Shown here one piece after another: positions 27,395 through 35,077 of a DNA stretch of 64,000 nucleotides (positions are counted from its first letter, which is position 1; every line of letters begins with the position of its first letter). The DNA is taken from positions 682,001 to 746,000 of the forward strand of contig CAVZQT010000003.1 of assembly GCA_963777435.1 (NCBI GenBank). The letters run 5' to 3'. The position numbers and the translations under genes were made by a program. The stretch comes from AP-15 sp963777435. Its GTDB lineage: Bacteria > Pseudomonadota > Alphaproteobacteria > ATCC43930 > CGMCC-115725. The notes beneath the pieces are model-generated. The model did no database searches and was not told the origin of the DNA. It saw only the letters and a list, made by a program, of their open reading frames with translations.

Positions 27395-27844
27395 TTACAG
27401 CAGCAGGTCGAAGATCCGCTGCGAGCGCTCCCACTCCTCGCTCGCCGGATTTTTCACATCCGGATCGATGATCTTGAACGTGTGGGCCAATGCTACGCTG
27501 ATGCCGCCGGCGATCTCTGGTAGCCGTGCTTTGGTTTCCTCGCTGTAAGTAAGATCGAATGGCGGCAGCGCGGTCAAATGCTCGAGGATGGGTTCGACTG
27601 CGATTCCCTCCTCGAGCTTGCGGAACTCGTGGATCCGCTCCTGCAGTCCTTTGGTAATCGGCAGGTCGAAGGGTTCGATGATCAGACGACCGTTTGCTTT
27701 TGCCCCGGCTTGGCCGCGAAGCAGGAGATCGTAGATCTTGTGATTGACGAAATCACTGTAGCGCTGCAAATCGGCCTTATCGACATCGAGACCTGCCGCG
27801 GCGCGGAAGAACCGCTCGAACTTGGCTACGCCCATGATCGACAT
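27395..27844 (-). CDS. DUF1931 bacterial histone-fold protein
   Basis: 149 aa. The whole sequence fits DUF1931: VAKFERFFRAAAGLDVDKADL, DFVNHKIYDLL, AKANGRLIIEPFDLPITKGLQE, LPEIAGGISVALAHTFKIIDP and a WERSQRIFDLLL end. The Aquifex member of this family has a crystal structure showing two histone folds in one chain, so it is a pseudo-dimer. DNA binding in the family is not settled. ATG 27844 is used; ATG 27835 is possible. It lies 97 bp after an unknown membrane-anchored protein gene on the same strand. Confidence 0.85.
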   Translation of the reverse strand: MSIMGVAKFERFFRAAAGLDVDKADLQRYSDFVNHKIYDLLLRGQAGAKANGRLIIEPFDLPITKGLQERIHEFRKLEEGIAVEPILEHLTALPPFDLTYSEETKARLPEIAGGISVALAHTFKIIDPDVKNPASEEWERSQRIFDLLL

Positions 27845-27941
27845 CGATACCGCCTCCTCGCTCCGACCACTTTACGGTCGGATGAGCGCGGCGGCGTTGA
27901 CACCCGTCAGTTCCCGCGGCGCCTACCGGCGCAAAGAAAGC

Positions 27942-28511
27942 TTAGTGAACCCGCCTGCCGCCACTTACGCCGTCCCCGGCATGCTCCAGGACAGTTTCCA
28001 GCTGCTCGATGATTTTCCTGATGGCGGCGAGCGGCAGTTCGACCGCAAGCGGTATATCGTCGGCAGTCTGCAGGTGGAGGATTGCCGCCGAATTATCCGG
28101 CGCGGTTCCAACCCTGACCTCGGCGACCGGTATCACATTGCTGTTGAGCCCCTCGGCGGCCTCTTGCGGGTTGCGGGCGATGCGTCGCGTTGAGGCCGCT
28201 CGCGCCACATCGCTCAGCACGGTGATCAGATACCCGACCGCCTCGTAGGGATAGACCAACGGGTATTCGCTGCCATCGCCGAGCCGATGGGTGATCCAGA
28301 TATGGGCACCGTCGTCCGAGGCTCCAGCCGCGGTCAGATCGGTTATTTTTACGCCGGTAACATTGGCCATCTGCGTTTGCCTCACTTGCACCTTGTCGCG
28401 AGATCTGCCGTCGGCGAGGAAAAGAAGCAAGGTCAGCAATGCTGCCATGATGATCGATAGCTGAATTCCCGCCCCCGGCGAACTCACTGTCACCCTGTTA
28501 ATCGGCGGCAT
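27942..28511 (-). CDS. Hypothetical membrane-anchored protein
   Basis: About 189 aa from ATG 28511. One transmembrane helix (SIIMAALLTLLLFLA, about residues 19-33) is followed by an extracytoplasmic or cytoplasmic domain with beta character (TDLTAAGASDDGAHIWITHRL, VRVGTAPDNSAAILHLQT) and a final helix (AAIRKIIEQLETVLEHA). I recognise no family. The ORF extends upstream to 28676, but that stretch overlaps dispersed-repeat-like sequence and is unlikely to be coding. ATG 28448 is another possible start. No ribosome-binding site decides it. Confidence 0.55.
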   Translation of the reverse strand: MPPINRVTVSSPGAGIQLSIIMAALLTLLLFLADGRSRDKVQVRQTQMANVTGVKITDLTAAGASDDGAHIWITHRLGDGSEYPLVYPYEAVGYLITVLSDVARAASTRRIARNPQEAAEGLNSNVIPVAEVRVGTAPDNSAAILHLQTADDIPLAVELPLAAIRKIIEQLETVLEHAGDGVSGGRRVH

Positions 28512-28834
28512 CAAGTGGAGTTTGCGATGAGGATTCGAGCCTAGGGTTGTGAACCGAATGCTTTGAAACGAGACGCCAATCGCTGAGATTGCTTTGCAGC
28601 GCTCGCAATGACCGCTGTCGCTGCGAGGAGCGGAGACGAGAAACATTCCTGAGGTGCTCGTTGCGGAGCGCGGCATCGACTTGATCTCGACGCCTCGACG
28701 GGCTGTGGCATAAGGTAAACCGCCATCGAGGCTTAAGCTTGATAAAAGGTGCCTGACATAAAAGCGTCCCAGTAAAACGATAAATTTTTGATCACGGTCA
28801 ATTGGCCGCCCTCAACCGTCAAATAGGGGGACGC
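28512..28834. other. Gene-free gap with repeat-like sequence
   Basis: About 320 bp between divergent genes. Near 28577-28610 there is GAGATTGCTTTGCAGCGCTC followed by GCAATGAC, the pattern of a common alphaproteobacterial dispersed repeat. An AT-rich stretch (28740-28800) just before the PEP-CTERM gene could hold its promoter, but I could not define -35 and -10 boxes. Confidence 0.4.
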
Positions 28835-30520
28835 ATGTCCGTCAAAATCCGATTCACCACCGCACCAGAGCGTACAGCCCTTTATCGGATACCGCGTCAT
28901 TCCGCGCTTTGGATTGCGGCCGCAACCGCCGGCTTGTTGGCACCCGCGGCATTTGCCGCCCCGGTCACGCTGGCGCCGGGCGATTTGGCGGTGACCTACA
29001 GCGTCTATCCCGGTCTCACCAACCCGTTCACCGGAACGACGGGCGGCTACACGACGCCGAATATTGTTGCTGGAACCACTGTCCTTCCGACCAACCCGCC
29101 GGTTACCGCGAGCAATGACGGCAATTATCCCGGCGTCTTTGGCAATGCGTCAGTCGACGGCAATTTCGGCGTCACCTCGCCAATCTATCTCGGCCAGATC
29201 ACGCCGACCGGCACGATGGTGGCGACAACCGATCTGACCGCGCTAACCGGCATCACGACCAGCTTTAGCTCGAAATCGGAATTGTCGGTGAACCGCTCAA
29301 CTAGCGGCAATGCCTTGACTCTGACCGGCTACAACGCCCCCGTCGGTTCAATCGACGTGTCGAATTCGAACACTCCCAACCACATTGACCCGACCAATAC
29401 CGATACCCAGACCCCTACCCAGCGTTCGGTCGTTCAGATCAATGCCGACGGCACGACGCAGGTCACCAATACCAATGCCTATAGCGGCAATAACGGGCGC
29501 GCCTCGATCCTCGCCAGCAACGTCAATGGCACCGGCCAATCCGAGTATCTGCTCACGGGAAATGCCGGCAACGGATCTGGAACGCCGCCGACCAATATCG
29601 TCAACAATACCGGGGTTCAGCTAATCCCACCAGGCAGCTCCAATCCGGAAACGACCGTTGTCGGACAGCAGCAGGGCACGCCTGGCGCCCCAAAAGGTTT
29701 TCAATACGGTTTTTCGGTGAGCCAGACCAACCCGGCGACCGGTATGGCTTATGGCCCGGCTGACAAGTCCGGTAAGGACAACAATTACCGGGGCGAGACG
29801 ATTTTCAACAATACGCTCTATGTCACAAAGGGCAGCGGCAGCAACGGGGTCAATACGGTATATCAAGTCAATCCGCCCGGCGGCGGGCTTCCGACCACGG
29901 CGACTGCGAGCGCCACGACGATCGCGCCGCTCGCCGGCTTTCCGACACTCCTTGCAAGCGCGACCCCGCCCGCGGCGTTCCCTTATGGTTTTCAGCCCTT
30001 CGGAATCTGGTTTGCCAATTCGACGACGCTCTATGTCGCCGACGAGGGTGACGGCGTCATCGCTGACGCAGCGTTGGACCCTAACGCCGGCCTCGAAAAG
30101 TGGAGTTTCAACGGCACTCAATGGGTGCTCGACTACACTTTGCAGAACGGTCTCGGCCTTGGCAGCGATTACACTCTCGGTAATTATCCCGCTGTGGCGA
30201 CCGACGGTCTGCGCAACCTCACCGGTGTCGTTAATCCCGACGGGACGGTAACGATCTACGGTGTCACCTCGACTGTCAGCACCTCGGGTGACCAGGGCGC
30301 CGATCCGAACGAGATCGTTTCGATCATCGACAATATCGCCGACACGACACTACCGGCGAGCGAAGATTTCTCGGTTGTCGACGCTCCGCAATACGGTGTC
30401 GTTTATCGCGGTGTGGCGAGCGATCCGGTGCCGGAGCCGGGCAGCCTTTTGTTGTTGACCTCGGCATTGGCCGGGTTCGGAGCCGTGCGGCGACGCAATC
30501 GCAAGACCAAGCAGATGTAA
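28835..30520 (+). CDS. PEP-CTERM sorting domain protein
   Basis: 561 aa secreted protein. An N-terminal signal peptide (ALWIAAATAGLLAPAAFAA) and a C-terminal PEP-CTERM tail: VPEPGSLLLLTSALAGFG then the basic RRRNRK. Exosortase recognises this tail and processes it for export or anchoring. The middle is rich in Thr, Asn and Gly (GNALTLTGYNAP; SNTPNHIDPTNTD), with a propeller-like part (GFQPFGIWFANSTTLYVADEGDG). GGGGG precedes ATG 28835; the ORF upstream to 28802 is not needed. No exosortase gene is in the window. A TIGR03790-family gene lies at 5.3-7.7 kb. Confidence 0.87.
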   Translation: MSVKIRFTTAPERTALYRIPRHSALWIAAATAGLLAPAAFAAPVTLAPGDLAVTYSVYPGLTNPFTGTTGGYTTPNIVAGTTVLPTNPPVTASNDGNYPGVFGNASVDGNFGVTSPIYLGQITPTGTMVATTDLTALTGITTSFSSKSELSVNRSTSGNALTLTGYNAPVGSIDVSNSNTPNHIDPTNTDTQTPTQRSVVQINADGTTQVTNTNAYSGNNGRASILASNVNGTGQSEYLLTGNAGNGSGTPPTNIVNNTGVQLIPPGSSNPETTVVGQQQGTPGAPKGFQYGFSVSQTNPATGMAYGPADKSGKDNNYRGETIFNNTLYVTKGSGSNGVNTVYQVNPPGGGLPTTATASATTIAPLAGFPTLLASATPPAAFPYGFQPFGIWFANSTTLYVADEGDGVIADAALDPNAGLEKWSFNGTQWVLDYTLQNGLGLGSDYTLGNYPAVATDGLRNLTGVVNPDGTVTIYGVTSTVSTSGDQGADPNEIVSIIDNIADTTLPASEDFSVVDAPQYGVVYRGVASDPVPEPGSLLLLTSALAGFGAVRRRNRKTKQM

Positions 30521-30545
30521 AACCGCCGGCCTTCGCGTCTAACGG

Positions 30546-30770
30546 CTAGCTGCCGCCCTTCGCCTGATTGTAGATCAAGCCGCCAGCGAGACCCGCAGCG
30601 GCGCCAATGCCGGCGCCAAGACCGGCATTTCCGGCGATCGCGCCAATGATGGCACCGCCTCCGGCGCCGATCGCCGTGCCCGAGAGCGCCCGTTGCTGGC
30701 CCGTGGTCATATCGGAACAGGCAGCCAAGGGCAGCGATGCCAGCGCGGCTGCGAGAACCAACCGTTTCAT
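30546..30770 (-). CDS. Glycine-zipper lipoprotein (YMGG-like)
   Basis: 74 aa. Signal peptide with lipobox LAAC (Cys18), then a Gly-zipper membrane segment (GTAIGAGGGAIIGAIAGNAG...GAGIGAAAG) of the SlyB/YMGG kind. Likely an outer-membrane lipoprotein of structural role. Its ATG overlaps the stop of the Rap1a-like gene (30767-30770), so the two are translationally coupled. Confidence 0.8.
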   Translation of the reverse strand: MKRLVLAAALASLPLAACSDMTTGQQRALSGTAIGAGGGAIIGAIAGNAGLGAGIGAAAGLAGGLIYNQAKGGS

Positions 30771-31180
30771 GACGACCTCCGCCTTCCTGCCGGGGTGGCC
30801 GGGCAGGGATATTTGCCTGCCAGATAAATAAACATCCCGTCGATCGCGGGCATTTCGAGGCGCGCCGGCCGCTCATTCGCCCAGGCGATAAAGCTGGTCA
30901 GTTCGGAGCCCCGAGGCGGCCTCGGCGTCGGCAGGCAAAACAACTTTCGCCCGCCGCGTTGCATCTCGTGCGCCTCCTCGACATCGACAGCGCCTTCGAC
31001 GTATCCGTGACAAAAATTGACCGCAGCGGTCATCAGCGGATCGTCCTTGGCCGGCGCGCAAAGCGCGATCAGGTCACCCACGGTGTGCGGCGGAAACTGC
31101 GATTCCAATACCGCCGCCGATGCCGCCGTTGCGCTTGCCGTCATCAGTAGAATGGCAAGCGGCAAGCTGCCAAATTTCAT
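30767..31180 (-). CDS. Rap1a/Tai-like periplasmic protein
   Basis: 137 aa with a signal peptide (LPLAILLMTASATAASA). The mature part has the Rap1a/Tai pattern: LIALCAPAKDDP, AVNFCHGYVEGAVD, KLFCLPTP and a late GKYPCPA, giving four Cys for two disulfides. Rap1a and Tai proteins are known as immunity proteins against type VI secretion amidase effectors, but many homologues stand alone with no effector, as here. Overlaps the lipoprotein gene by 4 bp. Confidence 0.7.
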   Translation of the reverse strand: MKFGSLPLAILLMTASATAASAAVLESQFPPHTVGDLIALCAPAKDDPLMTAAVNFCHGYVEGAVDVEEAHEMQRGGRKLFCLPTPRPPRGSELTSFIAWANERPARLEMPAIDGMFIYLAGKYPCPATPAGRRRSS

Positions 31181-31236
31181 CGCAATCCCCCTCTTACGCG
31201 AACAGCGGCAAGCGGTACCCTAATGGGGGTTGCGGG

Positions 31237-32574
31237 TCAATGTGTCCGCTGTTGGTGGCGCAGCCGGGCGACGTCGGCGTCGGAAAGACGGACCGATAGA
31301 TGGGCCGCGTCGTTGTCGTCGCGTCGCCCGAGCACCTCCCCGTGGCGATAGACCCAGGCGAGTGTCTCGCCGTCGCTCAGCGGAATGTCGAGACGCACCG
31401 GCCGGACCGCGGCGTTGAGATGACGGTCGATGACTTCGAGCAGGCGATCGCAGCCCTCTCCGGTTGCCGCCGACAACGCAACGCTGTCTGAATTACGAGA
31501 GGTCTGATTCTCCAGGCTGACCCGCGCCGCCGGGTCGAGAAGATCGATCTTGTTCAACGCTTCGATCATTCCCTGTTCGGCGGCCTCATCGAGGCCGAGA
31601 TCGGCCAGCACCCCGTGCACATCGTGGGACTGGGCCTCGCTGTCCGGGTGGTGCGCGTCGCGAACATGGATAACAAGATCGGCCTCGGTTACCTCCTCCA
31701 GCGTGGCCCGGAACGCGGCGACCAAATGGGTCGGCAATTCCGAGATAAATCCAACCGTATCGGATAGGATCACCGTGCGGCCCGACGGCAATTCGAGGCG
31801 CCGCATCGTCGGATCGAGCGTCGCAAACAGCATATTGTCGGCCATGACCTCCGCCCGGGTCAGGCGGTTGAACAAGGTCGACTTCCCGGCATTGGTGTAA
31901 CCGACCAAGGCCACGACCGGGTAAGGCACGCGGCGGCGCGCCTCGCGATGCAAGGCGCGGGTGCGCTTGATGCCGTCGAGCTCCCGCCGCAAGCGCGCGA
32001 TGCGCTCCCCGATCAGCCGGCGGTCGATTTCCAGCTGGCTTTCGCCGGGGCCGCCCAAAAAGCCGAAGCCGCCGCGCTGGCGCTCGAGATGGGTCCATGA
32101 TCGCACCAGCCGCGAGCGCTGATACCAGAGCGCCGCCAACTCGACCTGGAGACGCCCCTCATGGGTGCGCGCCCGCTCGCCAAAGATCTCGAGGATCAAG
32201 CCAGTGCGGTCGATGACCTTCGCCTGCCAGCTTTTTTCGAGGTTGCGCTGCTGCACCGGCGACAAGGCGCCGTCGACGACAACAAGGCCGATCGCGTCGT
32301 CCTTGATCCACTCGCCAACATGCTCGACCGTGCCGCCGCCAAACAAGGTCGCCGGCCGCGGCCGGGAGATCTTTGCGATCTCGGCGCGTACCACATCGAG
32401 GTGGATCGCTTGCGCCAGCCCTACCGATTCTTCGAGCCGCGCTTCGACCGAACGCAATGCGTCGCCATTAGGTTTAACGGGCGGCGCTTTCGGTGCCGGA
32501 TGTAAGACCAGCGCGCGACCTGTCGACGCGCCGTTAGCTTTCGCAAAATTGCCTTGTTGTTCGTTGATGATCAG
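31237..32574 (-). CDS. hflX: GTPase HflX
   Basis: About 445 aa. A ribosome-associated GTPase that splits stalled ribosomes. N-terminal HflX domain, then a long coiled coil (GFLGGPGESQLEIDRRLIGERIARLRREL) and the G domain: GYTNAGKST (G1), DTVGFISELP (G3), NKIDLL (G4). The start is unclear: the frame runs back through hfq to 32691 without a good start, CTG 32574 lies at the hfq stop, and TTG 32457 is the first standard start inside. I give the CTG position as the upstream limit. Follows hfq directly, as in most proteobacteria. Confidence 0.88.
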   Translation of the reverse strand: MIINEQQGNFAKANGASTGRALVLHPAPKAPPVKPNGDALRSVEARLEESVGLAQAIHLDVVRAEIAKISRPRPATLFGGGTVEHVGEWIKDDAIGLVVVDGALSPVQQRNLEKSWQAKVIDRTGLILEIFGERARTHEGRLQVELAALWYQRSRLVRSWTHLERQRGGFGFLGGPGESQLEIDRRLIGERIARLRRELDGIKRTRALHREARRRVPYPVVALVGYTNAGKSTLFNRLTRAEVMADNMLFATLDPTMRRLELPSGRTVILSDTVGFISELPTHLVAAFRATLEEVTEADLVIHVRDAHHPDSEAQSHDVHGVLADLGLDEAAEQGMIEALNKIDLLDPAARVSLENQTSRNSDSVALSAATGEGCDRLLEVIDRHLNAAVRPVRLDIPLSDGETLAWVYRHGEVLGRRDDNDAAHLSVRLSDADVARLRHQQRTH

Positions 32575-32822
32575 AGTTCCTCGCCTTCTCTCCCGGGCTC
32601 GAACAGCTGGATCGGCTGGGCCGGCATCACCGTCGAGATCGCATGCTTGTAGACGAGCTGCGAATGCGCGTCGCGCCGCAGCAGCACGCAAAAGTTATCG
32701 AACCAGGTGATGATCCCCTGCAGCTTGACGCCGTTCACCAGAAAAACCGTCACCGGGGTTTTGTTCTTTCGGACGTGGTTCAAAAACACGTCTTGAACGT
32801 TTTGTGACTTCTCCACAGACAT
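32571..32822 (-). CDS. hfq: RNA chaperone Hfq
   Basis: 83 aa Sm-fold protein. Sm1 motif NVQDVFLNHVRKNKTPVTVF and Sm2 motif VYKHAISTVMP are present; NGVKLQGIITWFDNF is the usual middle. It forms hexamers that pair small RNAs with mRNAs. The C-terminal tail is short, as in alphaproteobacteria. The hflX frame overlaps its stop codon. Classic hfq-hflX order at the end of the ntr cluster; in nitrogen-fixing relatives Hfq also affects nitrogen control. Confidence 0.96.
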   Translation of the reverse strand: MSVEKSQNVQDVFLNHVRKNKTPVTVFLVNGVKLQGIITWFDNFCVLLRRDAHSQLVYKHAISTVMPAQPIQLFEPGREGEEL

Positions 32823-32934
32823 GGGTATCCCCCACTTCCCTTTTTGGAGCGAGGCCGGAATGGCTCACGCCCTATCAGCAGCCCGCGCCCTGTACCGCTG
32901 GCTGCCGAAACCGAAATGGGCTCGCCAAAATAAA

Positions 32935-33600
32935 TCACAAGCCCTGCACAAAGCGCAGCAGCGCTGCCGGATCGGCAAAGGTGAAGTGCGGTGTGTAGCG
33001 CAACATCTCCTCCGCGGCGAGATCGTCGCCCAGTAACACCGAAACGCAGCCGGCGTTGCCGGCGCATTCGATATCGACGCCGGTGTCCCCGACAAACCAC
33101 ACCTCCGCGCCCGCCTCCACGCCGCAGGGTTCGAGCGCCAGCCGCACCGGTGCGGGATCGGGCTTGTCGGCAACGGCGTCGCCGGCGCCGACAAGCCGGC
33201 CGAAGTATTGGGACCAGCCGAGTTGGTCGGCCTCGCGCCGCAGCAATGCCCCGGTCTTGTTGCTGACCACGCCAAGGCAAATCCCTCGATCGGCAAGCCC
33301 CGCCAACATTTCAGCGCAGCCCGGCAACGGGGTCAGCCGCTCGAGATGGATGGCGCTGAACCGCTCGAGGTAGATTCCTCTCGCCTCCTCCCAGCGCTCG
33401 CCAAAATGCAGCGGAAAACTCTCGCGCAAACTCAGCCGTACTCGCGCACGGGTCTCGGCCAAAGACCAAGCCGGCTTGTCCATTGCCAGCATGACATGGT
33501 TCAACGCCTCGTGGATCGTCAGCCATGTATCAACAAGGGTGTTGTCCCAATCGAACAGGATCGCCCGCGGACGGGACGGGAGAGAGCCTGTAGCGCTCAT
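32935..33600 (-). CDS. HAD-family phosphatase (Gph-like)
   Basis: 221 aa. HAD motif I ILFDWDNTLVDT (about residues 14-25), motif II VVSNKTG, motif III Lys in ADKPDPAPV and motif IV VGDTGVDIECA, with a helical C1 cap between I and II. The best fits are phosphoglycolate phosphatase or similar small phosphomonoesterases; the true substrate is unknown. Lies between ntrX and hfq, 76 bp after ntrX, same strand. Confidence 0.83.
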   Translation of the reverse strand: MSATGSLPSRPRAILFDWDNTLVDTWLTIHEALNHVMLAMDKPAWSLAETRARVRLSLRESFPLHFGERWEEARGIYLERFSAIHLERLTPLPGCAEMLAGLADRGICLGVVSNKTGALLRREADQLGWSQYFGRLVGAGDAVADKPDPAPVRLALEPCGVEAGAEVWFVGDTGVDIECAGNAGCVSVLLGDDLAAEEMLRYTPHFTFADPAALLRFVQGL

Positions 33601-33676
33601 GCGCTCCCACCCCGGGACGAAAGTTTAAACACGCCGGCATCTCGGGCGCGCGGTTTGCCGAGAACGGGCACGGCGC

Positions 33677-35077
33677 CTACATCCCAATCTTCAATGGACG
33701 GTCGTTGCCAAAAACCCCGAGAGATTTGAGTTTGCGGTGCAGCGCAGAGCGCTCCATGCCAACAAAGGCCGCTGTGCGCGATATATTGCCGCCAAAGCGG
33801 GTCACCTGCGCCAGGAGGTATTCCCGCTCGAAGACTTCGCGCGCGTCACGCAACGGCAAAGTCATAATTTCGCTTCCCTTTTCCCATTTCACGACGGTCG
33901 GCGCGATCGCCGTGATCTCGTTCGGCAGCATATCGGCGCGGATCGGCTCGCGGCTTTCGCCCGGCGCCATGATCAGCAGCCAATCGATCACATTACGTAG
34001 CTGGCGCACATTGCCGGGCCAGGAATAAGCCTGCAGGGCGGCCATTGCGTCTTCGCCGAACTCACGCGGGACGAGCCGCGCCGCATCGGAAGAGCGCACC
34101 ATAAAATGACGGGCCATCAGCGGAATGTCTTCGCGACGCTCGCGTAGCGGTGGAACCTTGATCGGCACGACATTGAGCCGGTAAAACAAATCCTCCCGAA
34201 ATCGACCCGCGCTGATCTCTCCGGCAAGCTCGCGATTTGTCGAGGCGACGACACGAACGTCGACTTCGACGCGGCTCGAGCCGCCAATCCGTTCGAAGGT
34301 TTGCTCTTGCAGGGCGCGGACGATCTTGCCTTGAGTTTCGAGCGGCATGTCCGCGACCTCGTCGAGAAACAAAGTGCCGCCGTGCGCGCGCTCGAAGGTG
34401 CCAATCTTGCGGAGCGCACCGTCGATCGCGTACTCGCTGCCGAACAGCTCGATTTCGAGCCGCTCGGGCCGCATCGTCGCGCAGTTGACCGGGACGAAGG
34501 GGCCTTTGGCGCGCCGCGAGCGCAGGTGGAGGAGCCGCCCCACCACTTCCTTTCCAGCGCCGGGCGGTCCAGTGATCAGCACCCGGCTTCCGGTCGGAGC
34601 GGCCTTCTCGATTTGCTGCCGCAACTGCTGGGCCACCGGCGATACCCCGACGAGATCGATATCGCCCCCGGCGCGCAGCCTGAGTTCTTCGTTCTCCAAC
34701 CGCAGCTGGGCAGCTTCGATGGCGCGTTCGACAACAAGTAGAAGCCGATCCGATTTGAACGGTTTTTCGATGAAATCATAGGCGCCGATCTTGATCGCTT
34801 CGACCGCGCTTTCGATCGTTCCGTGGCCGCTGATCATGACCACCGGAACCTCCGGCATTTCGTCGTGCAATAACCGCAGGATTTCAATCCCGTCGAGTTC
34901 GCTGCCTTGCAGCCAGATGTCGAGGATTACGAGGGTCGGCTGCCGCGAATGGAGGACGGCAAGCGCCTGGCCGCTATCAGCCGCCTCGCGCGTTGTGTAA
35001 CCCTCGTCCTTCAGTACGCCGGCAATCAGCATGCGGATGTCGGCTTCGTCGTCGACGATCAGGATGTCATGCGCCAT
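33677..35077 (-). CDS. ntrX: Response regulator NtrX
   Basis: 466 aa. Receiver domain (1-120, phospho-acceptor Asp in VILDIWLQG), AAA+ domain (about 140-380) and a Fis-type HTH (SRTAAFVGMERSALHRKLK). The GAFTGA loop that contacts sigma-54 is missing: the region reads FGSEYAIDGALRK, as is known for NtrX, and Walker A is altered to GPPGAGKE. So it is expected not to act as a sigma-54 activator. Overlaps ntrY by 11 bp. Controls nitrogen and respiratory genes in relatives. Confidence 0.94.
   Translation of the reverse strand: MAHDILIVDDEADIRMLIAGVLKDEGYTTREAADSGQALAVLHSRQPTLVILDIWLQGSELDGIEILRLLHDEMPEVPVVMISGHGTIESAVEAIKIGAYDFIEKPFKSDRLLLVVERAIEAAQLRLENEELRLRAGGDIDLVGVSPVAQQLRQQIEKAAPTGSRVLITGPPGAGKEVVGRLLHLRSRRAKGPFVPVNCATMRPERLEIELFGSEYAIDGALRKIGTFERAHGGTLFLDEVADMPLETQGKIVRALQEQTFERIGGSSRVEVDVRVVASTNRELAGEISAGRFREDLFYRLNVVPIKVPPLRERREDIPLMARHFMVRSSDAARLVPREFGEDAMAALQAYSWPGNVRQLRNVIDWLLIMAPGESREPIRADMLPNEITAIAPTVVKWEKGSEIMTLPLRDAREVFEREYLLAQVTRFGGNISRTAAFVGMERSALHRKLKSLGVFGNDRPLKIGM

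Noticed and set aside
34347..34781. A plus-strand frame over ntrX
   Set aside because: Antisense to the AAA+ domain; Arg/Ser-rich shadow.
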